This document shows, piece by piece, positions 10,517 through 22,120 of a stretch of 64,000 bases of DNA (position 1 is its first letter; each line of letters begins with the position of its first letter). Source of the DNA: Albugo candida (Eukaryota; Oomycota; Peronosporomycetes; Albuginales; Albuginaceae); contig CAJNAR010000011.1 of assembly GCA_905220665.1 (NCBI GenBank), positions 310,001 to 374,000 of the forward strand, written 5' to 3'. The notes beneath the pieces were generated by a model. It did no database searches, was not told the DNA's origin, and worked only from the letters and a program-made list of their open reading frames with translations. The translations under genes were made by a program, and so were the position numbers.

Positions 10517-10742
10517 TTATCGAAGCAAACACCTTCTGAGGAATTCTTCTTTACTCGTAGGTTCAGCGGGTGCAGAAAATAAAAGTGAGCACCAATGTAT
10601 AATGTACCAGCGGTGAATGGGTGAACTTACGTAATTCTGTGCGAGCTTTCCTTTGTCGCAGAGAATACAGCAAATCAAATATTTGTAGAGGCGGTGCAAT
10701 TGCACACGCAGCACGCTGAAATTCGGTAGAGAAAAGCGCCAT
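10517..10742 (-). CDS. Possible small hypothetical protein, two exons
   Basis: An ATG at 10742 opens a frame beginning MALFSTEFQRAACAIAPPLQ. It runs into a good donor (GTAAGT at 10630-10625) after 37 codons. Splicing to an acceptor near 10549-10556 gives a 47-71 aa protein depending on which AG is used; one choice ends QEFLRRCLLR with the stop at 10517. The composition resembles a small mitochondrial or membrane-associated protein, but I do not recognise the family. It lies just upstream of CesA on the same strand, so it could instead be part of the CesA 5' leader. Confidence 0.3.
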
Positions 10743-11171
10743 ATTACTGAGTAGGAATAGGGGTTTCAACCCTACCTCGAAAAAGCACCGGTGATCGAAA
10801 GGCACATTATTTGCGATTAAGTGTGTTATGTGACTTTACATTTGTAAAGCACAGATAATCACGTTTGTAATATTACAGATTTTCCGCATCTTATATGGTA
10901 TAAGGTAATTTCAATATATTAACCGTATCAAGACACATCTTCTTTCTTTGCCTCTATGCAAAAATTTGCTCATGTAAAAAGCTGCATGGGTCATTAATAT
11001 TGCATTCATGATTGCATTGGAAGCCCGCTCACTAGTGTTTGTGGGTATTGGACCATTTCCCGGTATACGTTATGTGCATCATTGCGGAATTCACCCAAAT
11101 TAACGTGGTGCAATCAACTTTATTTAGGTACACAATCCCCCTCCGCTGATTTTGGGCCTACTTCATAACCC
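10743..11171. other. Divergent intergenic region upstream of AP-4 mu
   Basis: This 429-bp AT-rich stretch lies between the small minus-strand frame and the AP4M start. It should hold the promoter of AP4M. No coding frame or repeat is evident. Confidence 0.5.
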
Positions 11172-12512
11172 ATGTCTTCGATATCGCAATTTTACATCCT
11201 TTCTAACCGCGGTGATACCATAATCTATAGTGATTACCGCTCGGATGTTGATAGTAAATCTGCAGAGATTTTCTTCCGTAAGGTTAAATTCTGGGACAAA
11301 GGTGACGCGCCTCCCGCATTTAACGTCGACGGTGTTAATTATTTGTACGTGAAGAAAAACGGCTTATATTTTGTGGCCACTACACGCTTCAACGTGAGTC
11401 CTTCGTACATTTTAGAGTTATTAACGCGCTTGTGTCGCGTATTCAAGGATTACTGCGGTGTTTTGTCTGAAGAAACGTTGCGTAAAAACTTTATTTTGTG
11501 CTATGAATTACTCGACGAAACGATCGATTACGGATTTGCCCAAGATACGAGCACAGAAGGTCTTAAGGTCCATGTGCATAATGAAGCAATTCTCGTTGGG
11601 GATGCCGCTCTTGCGAAACAAAAAAGCGGCAATAAATTTATGACTCGTTCCTCGAATATCAAAGCAGCAAGCGCTGTGAAGAAACCAGTTGCTACAGCTG
11701 GACAGAGTGGAAAAACCAAGGATGAGAATGAATTATTTTGTGATATTCTGGAGCGTTTGAATGTGGTGTTTTCCTCTGGCGGTCAAATGCTTAATGCTTC
11801 GATTGAAGGTCGAATTCAACTGAAAAGTTACTTATCTGGAAATCCTGAATTACGATTGGCGCTTAATGAAGATCTCGTGATTGGAAATCAAGGTCAGCGT
11901 ATGTACGGTCAAGTCGTGCTTGATGACTGTAATTTCCACGATTGCGTTCAATTGGATGAATTTGAACGAGATCGTGTTTTGATTTTTCAGCCTCCGGACG
12001 GCGAATTTACAGTCATTAATTATCGGATAACTGGAGATTTTCGAGCACCGTTCCGCATCTATCCGTTTGTAGAGGAATTATCACCCACGAAAATTGAAAT
12101 GGTTTTAAAAATACGAGCAGATATGCCGGACAATAATTATGGAGCAAACGTCATCATACGGTTTCCTGTTCCTCAATCAACTGTGGCTGTGTCATGTGAC
12201 ATTGGTAAAGGTGCAGCAGGTCAATTAGCAGAGTATCGTGAGAATGAAAATCAAGTGCGATGGGCCATCAAGCGATTTACAGGCGGATCAGAACTCATGT
12301 TACGTGCGAAAATCACATTAGGACAGCCGAGCACTCATGTTCGGCGCGAGATTGGACCGGTCAGCATGAATTTTGAGATTCCGATGTACAACACATCAAG
12401 TTTACAAGTACGCTATTTACGAATTCCAGAGCACGCTCGTCATCCTAATTATATGTACAAACGTTGGGTGCGTTACGTGACGCAATCCAGCTCGTATATT
12501 TGTCGGATTTAA
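11172..12512 (+). CDS. AP4M1: AP-4 adaptor complex subunit mu
   Basis: Intronless protein of 446 aa. The N-terminal longin-like domain (residues 1-140) begins ISQFYILSNRGDTIIYSDYR and contains FFRKVKFW, PPAFNVDGVNYLYVKK and GLYFVATTRFNVSPS, all typical of mu-4. The mu-homology domain (about 170-446) includes RIQLKSYLSGNPELRLALNE and ends WVRYVTQSSSYICRI, the classical end of a medium adaptin. AP-4 is a clathrin-independent coat on the trans-Golgi network that sorts cargo carrying tyrosine-based signals. The start codon is a clear ATG. Length and domain limits match the family. The mu-1/2/3 paralogues are less likely because of the IIYSDYR and FFRKVKFW features. Confidence 0.93.
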   Translation: MSSISQFYILSNRGDTIIYSDYRSDVDSKSAEIFFRKVKFWDKGDAPPAFNVDGVNYLYVKKNGLYFVATTRFNVSPSYILELLTRLCRVFKDYCGVLSEETLRKNFILCYELLDETIDYGFAQDTSTEGLKVHVHNEAILVGDAALAKQKSGNKFMTRSSNIKAASAVKKPVATAGQSGKTKDENELFCDILERLNVVFSSGGQMLNASIEGRIQLKSYLSGNPELRLALNEDLVIGNQGQRMYGQVVLDDCNFHDCVQLDEFERDRVLIFQPPDGEFTVINYRITGDFRAPFRIYPFVEELSPTKIEMVLKIRADMPDNNYGANVIIRFPVPQSTVAVSCDIGKGAAGQLAEYRENENQVRWAIKRFTGGSELMLRAKITLGQPSTHVRREIGPVSMNFEIPMYNTSSLQVRYLRIPEHARHPNYMYKRWVRYVTQSSSYICRI

Positions 12513-12534
12513 CGGAGATAATCGAGTACGCATT

Positions 12535-13265
12535 CTAGTCTTGCTTCGTTTCTGTACTCATCTCGTGCGCTGTCTGCGTCAAATCGCGCAAGATCTCACA
12601 CAAGCGTTTGTGATTGTGTACGCGAGTGGCATACCGATCTTCCGTAAGCTTGATCAGTTTTTTCTTGGGATTGTAGCGCGGTCCGACCAACTCTATGAGA
12701 ATTTCGATACCCCTTCCGCTCAGCGTAAATGCTCCTAACGGCACTTCCATAACAACTTTGGTATGAAAAGTGTTTTTATCATCGACGAATAGAATTTCGT
12801 CATAATCCTCCAATGGGCAATTGACACTCAATTGGACCATAGAGCCGTCAAAGAGAGGATGTATTTGTCGTTGCCACGATTCTAAGGTAGAAGATAAAGG
12901 GACTGTCTCAATCCTGAAGGAAGCATTTACGTACCATCAAACAGCATCGTGAAATCTTTGAAAATCATCAACTTATCCACCTCATGCTTCATCTCGTTGG
13001 AGAATTCAGCAGGATAATCTTCGTCCCAATAGGCAGGATATTCGAATTTCTCGACAGTAGCCGCATCCTTTGCTTTTTTCTCATTCATAAATGAGAATTT
13101 CATGCGAAGCTTGCTACGTTCATCGAGTGGTTCCTCGAGCGTGTCCAAGTCTGTAGAGGTATTGATAAAGAATCGTGAATATCGACTTTGTTGCTTGAGA
13201 GGGAGCAGCGCATGACGATTGCGTGAGCCGACTGCCGTCGCACTTAATGTTAAGACGCGTTTCAT
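12535..13265 (-). CDS. Mitochondrial ribosomal small-subunit protein mS35
   Basis: Two exons, 12935-13265 and 12535-12881, separated by a 53-nt intron (12882-12934, GTACGT...CTTAG), give 225 aa. The C-terminal part matches the mS35 (MRP-S28) domain: GRGIEILIELVGPRYNPKK followed by DRYATRVHNHKRLCEIL, equivalent to the family's LVGPRY...CPTREQN pattern. The N-terminus (MKRVLTLSATAVGSRNRHAL) is rich in Ser, Arg and hydrophobic residues, as in a mitochondrial targeting sequence. mS35 is a head protein of the mitoribosomal small subunit. The open frame reaches 13280 only via TTG, so the ATG at 13265 is chosen. It is convergent with AP4M, whose stop lies 22 bp away. Confidence 0.82.
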
Positions 13266-13322
13266 CGCAGTGATAGCCAATCAATATTGTGTTTCAAATT
13301 ATTGTAGTGATTTACAGTCCAA

Positions 13323-15156
13323 TCATATTGCTACTCTAGTAAGATTCGACTTCTTATTGGATGAAGTGAAGCAAGGTACCGGACCGCTTCCTCTCAAGTT
13401 TTGTAATGCTTTCATCAAGTCTTCATGCACATCTTTCCAATCGCTGTCTTTGTATGCTCCGTACCTAATGACATTTTTGGGCGTGTAGGCTGCGTTAAAT
13501 GTATATTCTCCGTCAGGATTTACAGCCCACAAAAAACCACCCACCATACCAAATTGTTTTGCATACTGCATCACATAGTCAAGGGAACGCGTACTTGTCT
13601 TCCCCGGCAGAGTTTCCTTCAAGCCGTAAATTCCTCCAAATTCACCAAAAAGAACGGGAACCTTCTTTTCTTTCAATATTCCACCAAATGCCGTATTAAG
13701 TACGGTCTTAATTGCGTTTTGCAAGGCGGCGTCTCCAGCAGGAGTATTTTCGTACTCTACAAAATCGATCGATCCATCGGGATTGGTTTTTTGCTCAGCG
13801 AAAAAATATGATGTTGGATACAAACTAGGCGAATAAAAATGAGGCGCATACACCAATTTGTTGGACATTGATAATTCGATGGGATTTGCCGATTCATTCT
13901 GCAAACTGATTCCATACCAATCACTATAAGTTACATTCTTGTTATTGGCTTTAAATGGAACTTTTTCGGCGAATAATCCTTCAGCGAAAATCATCCAATT
14001 AGGACATTTCTTCAAAATAGCGTTCCCAATTCGCTCCACAGCTCTAGGCCAATTCTTCTTCTCTGGACAAGTAACATCCGCATCCGACTTTGGCCAACAT
14101 CCTCCAATGGGTTCATTCTTGATATCGACACCCATCACGTTATAATGCAAGCTGTTGCATAACTCAGTGGCCAAAGTCTCATACATCTTCATCATTGCGG
14201 CCATTGGCGTTTCTGCAGAGTACCAAAGTGGTTCCGAAGTCACGCCTTTGTAATCCGGATTCACTTTGTGTATATCGATCAAGACAGCAATCTGCTTCTT
14301 CGCTAAGGACTGGATGACTTTCTGGATCATTTCCATGTATGTTGGTACATTCAATTCAGGACTTTGAAACATATTCACAAACGATTTCAGATTGGGTGCA
14401 CTATTTGTGATAACCATTTCGGCGTTAATTGGAAGTCGGACAGCATTAATTTTATGTTTGGCAAGCTTTTCGGCGATATCGTCCTATTAAACGTTGTGAG
14501 AATTTATATTGACTAGCATGGGCACTTACGATATTGCTTTGTTTGTACGCAAGTCCATGTGGTACGCCTTCGATGTTTTCCATTCCACTCCAATTAACGC
14601 CTTGAACAATGAATTCTCGCTCTTCGGTACCATACGTGATGTAAATTTTGCCATTTGACGTCACATAATTAGGCATCGCACACACTATTTCACAGCTATT
14701 AGGAAATGTGCACTCATGAAACTTGCGACTCATACCTTTTGTCGGTGTGATTTTCTTCGCTTTGAACATCGACCCAGTCATCCTGGCCGACAGATCGTGC
14801 TGATCTCTAGCCCGAAGGAATGTTTGAATACCAAAGTACGTAATCGCGCCAGCGGCACTCAAAATCATGAGAATCAAGAAAAGTGCGCCCGGCCACGTTT
14901 GTCTTCTTCCCGAGAACTGTTCTTTCCGTCCGGAAGCATGGCTGACTCCAAGTGCACCAACTGTTATGTCATTATGGTAGGTACCGCTGGCATTTAGCGC
15001 TATTGGCCCGCGCCTTTGGTTCGAATTGCCAGACAGCGGATTATCGTCCAAGTACGAGCCGAAACACTCTTGAGCGGAAGTGTCCTTCCAAACTTTGTCA
15101 CTCGGTAATCGGAACGACTCGAGCCGACGCGGTGAGGACAAATCATTCGAATGCAT
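13323..15156 (-). CDS. Membrane-anchored GH5-family glucanase
   Basis: Two exons, 14530-15156 and 13323-14483, with a 46-nt intron (14484-14529, GTAAGT...TAATAG), give 595 aa. The N-terminal ~88 residues are cytoplasm-like. One hydrophobic segment (about 89-112, WPGALFLILMILSAAGAITY) makes this a type II membrane protein with an extracellular catalytic domain. GH5 features are FIVQGVNWSGMEN, GVDIKNEPIGG (acid/base Glu near 333) and VPVLFGEFGGIYG (nucleophile Glu near 490). GH5 enzymes hydrolyse beta-1,4- or beta-1,3-glucans. Together with CesA in the same window it probably acts on the organism's own wall, though attack on host wall glucan cannot be excluded. The family is secure but the substrate is not. 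Confidence 0.88.
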
Positions 15157-15488
15157 AAATTCCGTATCAATGGGTACTTTTCCAAGTAAGAAATGAATTG
15201 TCTTATGTCGGAAAGATCACCGTGCATGTATACCCCGCCTGCATGTTACTAACGTCTAGGGTCCAGCACGGAAGAGCTCAACATTTTGTGTCAGTTGCTC
15301 AGTAGGCAGAGAGTATAATTACAAACACAACATACGATTTCGAGTATGCGTTTATAAATGTGGCTTCACGATGATGTATTGAAGGTAATTCGAGACGGAG
15401 GAACTTACGGTACTGATACTATATGCATTTTGAAAACATTGTAAACCCTAATAAGAAACCCTAACGGTTGGAATTGAACGCGATTGCA
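15157..15488. other. Divergent intergenic region, GH5 / RAP1-like
   Basis: This 332-bp stretch lies between the start codons of two divergently transcribed genes, so it probably carries both promoters. No coding content is recognised. Confidence 0.5.
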
Positions 15489-17142
15489 ATGGGAAAAAGG
15501 ACGTTTATCGGCAAAGATGATGATAATTCCGATGAAGTGAGAAAGGAGCCACATGTCGGAAAAAAATTGTTTCTCGGAATGCGATTTTATATCTCTCGGC
15601 TCGTGAAAAAGGAAGAAAAACGGGAATTGGGTCAATTAATTCAGGTTTTTACGACATCTCATGTAGATACTGTAGGAATATATCTCCTGTATCATGTGAT
15701 AGAGAAATGGCGGGCTCCTGTCGAGCAAATCCTCCTCAACTGTTATTGAACTCGTGGATCCTTCTGAATTAAAGCCTCGAAGAGGTTGGGTGGCGACCAG
15801 CTTCGTTTTCGATTCGATTGAATCAGATCATCTGAAGCCTATTGAATTGTATCAATTTAAACCAAGGATATATAAATCACCACAAGCGAAGAAAGTACGA
15901 CTTCCTTACACAATCAAAGATGACGCACGAATGCTTCAATTCCTCACGGTAGCTTGTGTTATCTGTATCCCCTAATGATTGCATAACCTGTTCGAATTGA
16001 TATATAGACGCAAAAACAAAAATGGAAAACCATGGATTCCGTGCCGGAAAACTTTTGGAGACTGGCAGAGCGTCACAAGGTTTTAAGCATGCTTACGACA
16101 TTTAATCATAGTGACGCTCACTATTGCGAGGCTCTCTAGATAACAGCCCATTCTGCGCAAAGCATGCATGAAAGATTTCGTAAAAAGCTCAGAGGATACA
16201 CTCCATCGCAAGTCGCGCATGCCCTGAAACAAGCGTACGAGAGCTCTATATGTTCATACCCGCTCTAATATGATACTACTTGGATAGCTCGGCCGACTCG
16301 GATCTCTCGTCCGAAATAGAAGAAGAATATGTTTCTGTGACACCAATCAAGCGGGAAAAGCGATTTATTTCGCCACCAAGAGACAACAAGAGGGATGAAA
16401 ACACATATTCTAGCGCAGAAAGCGGCAGTGATAGCTTACAATCAAGAGTCCGCAGAAAAAGACCTGATCGGAAGAGGACCATAGAATCCACGGAAAACAG
16501 TTCTAAAGAAAGCAGTCCTTCACCGAAGACTGTGGATATCCTGAAAACACGCATGAAGTATCCACCAGTTTTGAAAAAACTTGGTCAGCTAAGCTCTAAA
16601 GAACAAGAGAAAATGCTTGAGCAACCCGAGCTGAGACGATTACTGCAAGCAGCTCATCACCTTTTGATCGAAAATGAATCCAAGAAATCGAAGAAAATTG
16701 AGGCAACTAAATCAAAAACTCCGACTCCTATGAAGCCAATTGAGCGACCTAAAAGGCCGTTTGCTGAAAGGGAAGTGATTGAACGTGTGGAAGCTGATTC
16801 AGGATCCATTGGTAATATAATCCGTCAGATTCAATTTGAAAGCAAGCAAGATATCAATGCAGTCATTCATGCATTGTTTTACGCAAGTGGCGACATTGAG
16901 ATGGCTACAGCTTTTTTGAAAGGCGGTGGACACAAAGGTAAAGAAGCAAAAGCACATTGGCGAGTATTAAGAATTCATTCGCAGATATGTGGACTTCTGA
17001 AGAAGACAAACTTTTACTGCGAAAATACAGAGAAGCAACGCCCGAAACAATTTCTAATGCGCGACAAAATGGTGATTTATCAAACATCTCCAAAAGCGCT
17101 AAAGCCATCACAATGCGTATTGAGTATTTGCTAAAACGTTGA
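15489..17142 (+). CDS. RAP1/TERF2IP-like telomere protein (BRCT-Myb-RCT)
   Basis: Six exons (15489-15644, 15703-15948, 16008-16079, 16140-16234, 16288-16937, 16985-17142) join in frame to about 458 aa. Introns are 58, 59, 60, 53 and 47 nt, all GT-AG. Residues ~26-105 form a BRCT domain (KKLFLGMRFYIS...NGGLL...RRGWVATSFVFDSIE). Residues ~117-176 form a RAP1-type Myb domain (LPYTIKDDARMLQFL...FWRLAERHK...HSAQSMHERFRKKLRG). A charged linker follows. Residues ~361-458 match the RAP1 C-terminal (RCT) domain: INAVIHALFYASGDIEMATAF, then MWTSEEDKLLLRKY, ending AITMRIEYLLKR. BRCT-Myb-linker-RCT is the architecture of human TERF2IP and related telomere proteins, where the RCT binds a partner such as TRF2. 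The apparent broken frames are explained entirely by the introns. Confidence 0.85.
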
Positions 17143-20100
17143 TATAATTCATAATTTGCTATAATTTGATGCTTATAAGCACGCAAGTACCAAAAGGCAA
17201 TGCGTAAATCTACCAAACGATTTGCTGTTTGCTGTCGATAGATCTGTGTAAAATCGCTAGCGACATTTCGATGTGTAAGAGCATTACATAGCCAAGTAAG
17301 TATACAGGCAGTGTCAAACTATAGAAAGGAGTGATCTTATCATAATAACTCGGAAAACGGGAGAGGCATGCATTGGTATCCTTCTCAATTGACAGAATAC
17401 GGCAAAATGAGGAATAGACACTGCAAGTGCAACGTCACGACGAAGATGGATTATATGATTTATAAGTAAGGGGAAGTTACACTGTTTGTAGCACGACATA
17501 GCAGACGTTTAGCAACACATACAAATTTGGATGAGGACATGTATGAAATCGCCGAGAGATTACATAAGCAAAGTGTGACCAAAAATGTGTTTACATGACA
17601 TCGTGTTGCTTAGTTCTTCTAGTTTAGTAGACAAAAAGAACTTGGTTTGTGTGTCTGTCGATTGAATCATGCGCGAGATAAGGACTTGGCTCTTATCTTT
17701 TGATGGGCAAACAAAACCGAAACACTGAAATGATTCGTGAAACGCAAATGTTGGTAGTCTGATCGCTCCCACAGAGTCGAGGCTGTCAATCAAAGAAATC
17801 CCAGCTTGATACTTCGAAGACTATGCTCCGATTATTCGTGACATATTTTTCGAGATGACAAATAACTTTTGCCATAACGAAATTGGCAGCATACAACGCT
17901 TTCGCGTGGTGGCGATTAAAAGACGATAGCATATCTTTCTGTGGGGCCCGTTAAGTAAGCTCTTCCAGTTTCCACCTTTTGATGATTATATGATTCTTAC
18001 AGTTCACTCAAGTGTAATAATCAAATGCAATCCTCGTCATCTAAACTCGTGGTCTTAAAGTTTGTGCAATTCGCAATATGCTAGAATCTACTCTGGCCTT
18101 GTACTATGACTCCAGCAAGGATTCGTTGGAGTAAGTCATTTAACATTTGGTACATCGAACACTATTAACGCATGATCATCCGCACTGATATATCGATATA
18201 TCGCATTCAATGCGAAAGTATTCTCGTCAATAGGCGAAAGGAATAAATAAATTCTGAAGCAACAAACTCAACAAATGAATGATAGCGTTATAATCGGGTA
18301 GCATGCAAAGCGTCCGGCGCGAGACGTGTCACCAGCACAAAAGCAGATAAGTCAATATTGAGCACTTCTCCTGTACATTCTCGCGAAGGACGCTAATGAT
18401 GCCCACAACCAGCTTTCATTTTTGTTTTTGTAAGTTTATGCGATCAAGTGAAAACTCACTAAATGAGATAGATGCGATAATACATGGACAAGCCGATTGA
18501 TTGTGCGCATGGTCGAAGGCACCAGCCAATACTGCGTAAATGCGGCAGACATGTCACAGAAGCCTAGCTTGTCGTAAAGTCGATAATGATTGAATGGTAC
18601 ATGCTGCTTATGTTTAGCGTAATTTGCTGTAGCAGTGGATATGCACCCTTTTCCATAACTTCGAGCCGTAAAATTTGAAAACTAGCACTCATGCCATCTA
18701 TTTGAGCCATTTCGAGCACTACACGAGGTACTTGAATGGGAAGAAGATCAAAGACGTGTTATTTTCTTCTTCTCAATGCTGCAAGAAGCACAGCAAAGTC
18801 ATTCACGGGTATTAAACTATATCAATTATGCTTGAAAGAAAAAATCTACTTCGTTTTTGTGACAGACTGCGGTATGACTTTGGATATTCCAGAGGATAAG
18901 CACAGTACTGCCGTGCACCATCAGTCAGTCCTGCCCCTTGCATCCCAGCAAGATTATCACTATAAATTTGAAGAAAGTCAACGCATCTGAGGCATAGGAT
19001 GAATTGTGGTAAGTTAGGATGCAGTTTGTGCATCAAACTGAGACATCATAATCCAAACATCGGAGAAAACCTTTATGGAGATGTGGAACAGGTCACAATC
19101 AAAAAGAATGATTTTTGATAAGATGGATAAACACTGATAAGCAGTATGGAGATATAACATCATTCCAAATGAGGTTGAGCATGCGCATGCGAGAATCGAT
19201 CTGGTAAATGGATATGATAAGCGCACTTTCACACCAGCAGCGAGAGGTCATCGGTCAACAGGGTATAGAATCGGTTCATCATATGACGTAGCAGTAAAAC
19301 TACTCTTGGACTGTAGTGAGTTTAAAATTCCTTGCAATGCTCTCACGATGGTTCCTTACTCCCTCTTTGAAACGTTAATTCACTTCCAGTTACCAAACAC
19401 AGCTACATAATTAGCATCAACAAGCATCATTTACAAGACGTAAAGACCACTACCATGCGATTGCAAGTAATTGCTAGCTACCTTGCTGTATCATCATGAG
19501 ATATCTACGTATTGCATGTGAGAGCATAAGGCTAGGCCACATTGATTTACACTGGCTGCCGCATGAATAATCAGGACCAGCCTTTGATTATTAGAATCGG
19601 CGAGATATTTTGCATCATTATTGCTCACGCTCAAGAAAAACATGTTGTCTTGCCTGCACACGAGCAGCTTCTGCTCGAATAGAAGATGATGTAAGTAAGC
19701 AATGACAAATTTTTATAGTAAGAGACCCTGTTTTGAGACACCAGATTTTAAAGGTCCTTCGGAAGTACTGACGAGATGCTTCGGCATCTGGATTTGAGGA
19801 TAACCCATTTGGTGCTACTGCATGAAACAGACGAAGGCGCTAATGTAGTGGATGTCATGGAGAAGGGGCTAACAAAAGACCATGCATTGAGCGTGCGAGC
19901 TTGCAACAATACTAAAAGTAGTCAGTTCGGACTCCAGATGCACTGATTGAGAGAAATTTTTGTGCAAGGGAGTAAATGCAATAGAGTTATCTCATTCAAC
20001 TTACACGCGATGATAATAATTGGCAAACTTTGGCAAGCATTCCTTTGGATATTATTTTCAGCAATTTACATTGGTAGTAGTACACATTGAAATTGAAGGA

Positions 20101-22120
20101 TTTTAGCATTGAACTTTAAAGTCTATCGTGCCACATTTCCGTTGCCAGAACCAAACTGAGATACTCACTCGATCACATCCGTCTTTGATGCGAGACAAAA
20201 AGGAGAGCGCGAAAGTATGGGCGCAGGTTGATGCGAGTTTTCAATACAACATCACGAATGATAAATTGTAGTCGGAGTTATTACACAGAAAAACTGGACA
20301 CACTGGCAAAGGATGCCGCTATGTCCGCACCTAACATTAGACTTCCCCGCCACAAAATGCTACTGGCTTGCTTGGTTATGCTTACCCAATATCACGAAGA
20401 AGAACCTACTTTATTTGTGCACAAAAAGAACACAGGCAAAGTCATAAAGTCAAGGTGAAATGTATGTAAACTTTGCTTCATATAGACCACACTTATATTG
20501 AAGTCGGACTCATCGTCTAAATGAACGTAAGCATCAGCAAAATGCAAAGTTCTTCGTTACGACTGTGACTTTGTATCTCGTTTGCGCTGAAGGGACTATT
20601 CCTCGATCCTCAAACCCGCTTTGAACGATGTGCTCTGTTCGAAGCGTCCCATAGACTGGAGCCGAATTCGCATATGATAATTACGTTTCTTGCCATTTCA
20701 ATGCACATTTGCATGTTGTTATTCCTGAAAAAAGTGGCATCGCCAGCTCTATTGGTCGGTGAATGAAGGTAGCAGCTTTTTGAATGTAGTTGATGTTCAT
20801 AAAGAATGTGAGCTTTCGCGTCGCAGGAATCGCGATCGTGGCTTATGACTAGTTTATTGCAGCTGTAATAAATTACGGTAAGTTACGAATACCCGAACCA
20901 CTTACATAGAAAACGTTTACCCTATCCACTTTGTATTGTTGATTGGCTAGATGAGTATCTTAAAAACGTAGGCAAAGGATATTGACATATGTGATTCGTT
21001 CTTGATAGCACTCATTACCAATATAGAATAATCGACTACAGGAATGTTGGTAGTACGCGACTCCATTTCATCGCTCTGTCATGATAGTTCTTATGCGATT
21101 AGCCTGATTATTTGTGAAGAAGGCGCCACTTTGGAGCTCGGCAGACATTTAAATCCTAGTGAGAATTGAACTCTTCCACATAAGCTTCACCATCTTTTTC
21201 AGCCTCAGGGGTTGAAGTATTCCGCAACGAGGTCTGCAAGGTACCGGCGCGTATTGCCGTTATCTTATAATAAGCTGCTTGCATATAGCTCGATCAATGA
21301 ATACTGCTAGTATTTCTTGCTTTGATGGCGAGGTGATGACTAACGTTTGTTACATTTATGTATTCATGTTATCCCGACAGATTTTTTCAAGCTGGTTTGA
21401 TAGGATTAAAGTGATTGAGGGAGTTCCGAACTCGTGTGTGGTTAGCCTTCCACTCTGTAAGTTTATGTCAGTTACGCATATTGCCGCTCAATAAATGGAA
21501 TCAAAGTCAAATAACATTAGCGCTCGATTAGAGGTAAGGTGTGAAATTTGCAAAAGAACGAGAGCGAGAGATAATTCAGTTGAGATCCTTCCACTATAAA
21601 TCAGACATAGCAGATGGCAAGAAAGATGCGTCGAAAACATACGAGTGATTGGAGCAGTATTTGCTTTCATTCCTGCATTTCAATTTGTCGTATCAACTAT
21701 GCTTTGACGGTACTCCAGAGGTGACGTCGACACTTTCACTCGTATCTGAATGTTAAAGGAATCAAATCAAGCGATACCGCATGCATTTGAGGAAGACTCA
21801 TTCTAAATGTTGCGGTCATTTCGGGACAGAATCGACAGGTGATGAACTGTTGCTATTTTTAATTTTTTGGGATAGTACGTGCGGGGACGTAACAATCCGT
21901 TCAAGAAATTTTTTATACAACCAACGTGTTCGGGATCCCATCGCTCGAATTATTTGTCATTCGTAAGCTCTACTTGTCTACCACTTGATGGTAGACAATC
22001 CCTTAGAGTTAGCCATGTTCGGGCGCTACATCTTCGTGTAAGGTGATTGGATGAAAAGCGATATCTAATAGCACACCACGAATTGGACTCTTGCATATTT
22101 CTCTTTCGTTTCAATTCATA
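17143..22120. other. Gene-poor 5-kb region
   Basis: No open frame above about 90 codons, and none with recognisable protein character, occurs on either strand. No tRNA, rRNA or tandem repeat was seen. The density of stop codons and the contrast with the dense flanks suggest decayed mobile DNA, but I could not identify any reverse transcriptase, integrase or transposase motif. One perfect hairpin lies near the right edge (21974-21998). The last ~120 bp should include the promoter of the helicase gene. Confidence 0.5.
21974..21998. repeat. Perfect 10-bp hairpin with 5-nt loop
   Basis: TTGTCTACCA (21974-21983), loop CTTGA, then TGGTAGACAA (21989-21998). It stands about 120 bp upstream of the helicase start and outside any gene. 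It could be a mobile-element end or a structured leader; function unknown. Confidence 0.6.

Noticed and set aside
15645..16984. Pseudogene interpretation of the RAP1-like locus because frames break repeatedly
   Set aside because: Every break is resolved by a 47-60 nt GT-AG intron in correct phase that restores conserved domain residues.
21974..22015. Helitron 3' end (hairpin followed by CTRR)
   Set aside because: No CTRR terminus at the right distance after the hairpin and no Helitron proteins nearby.
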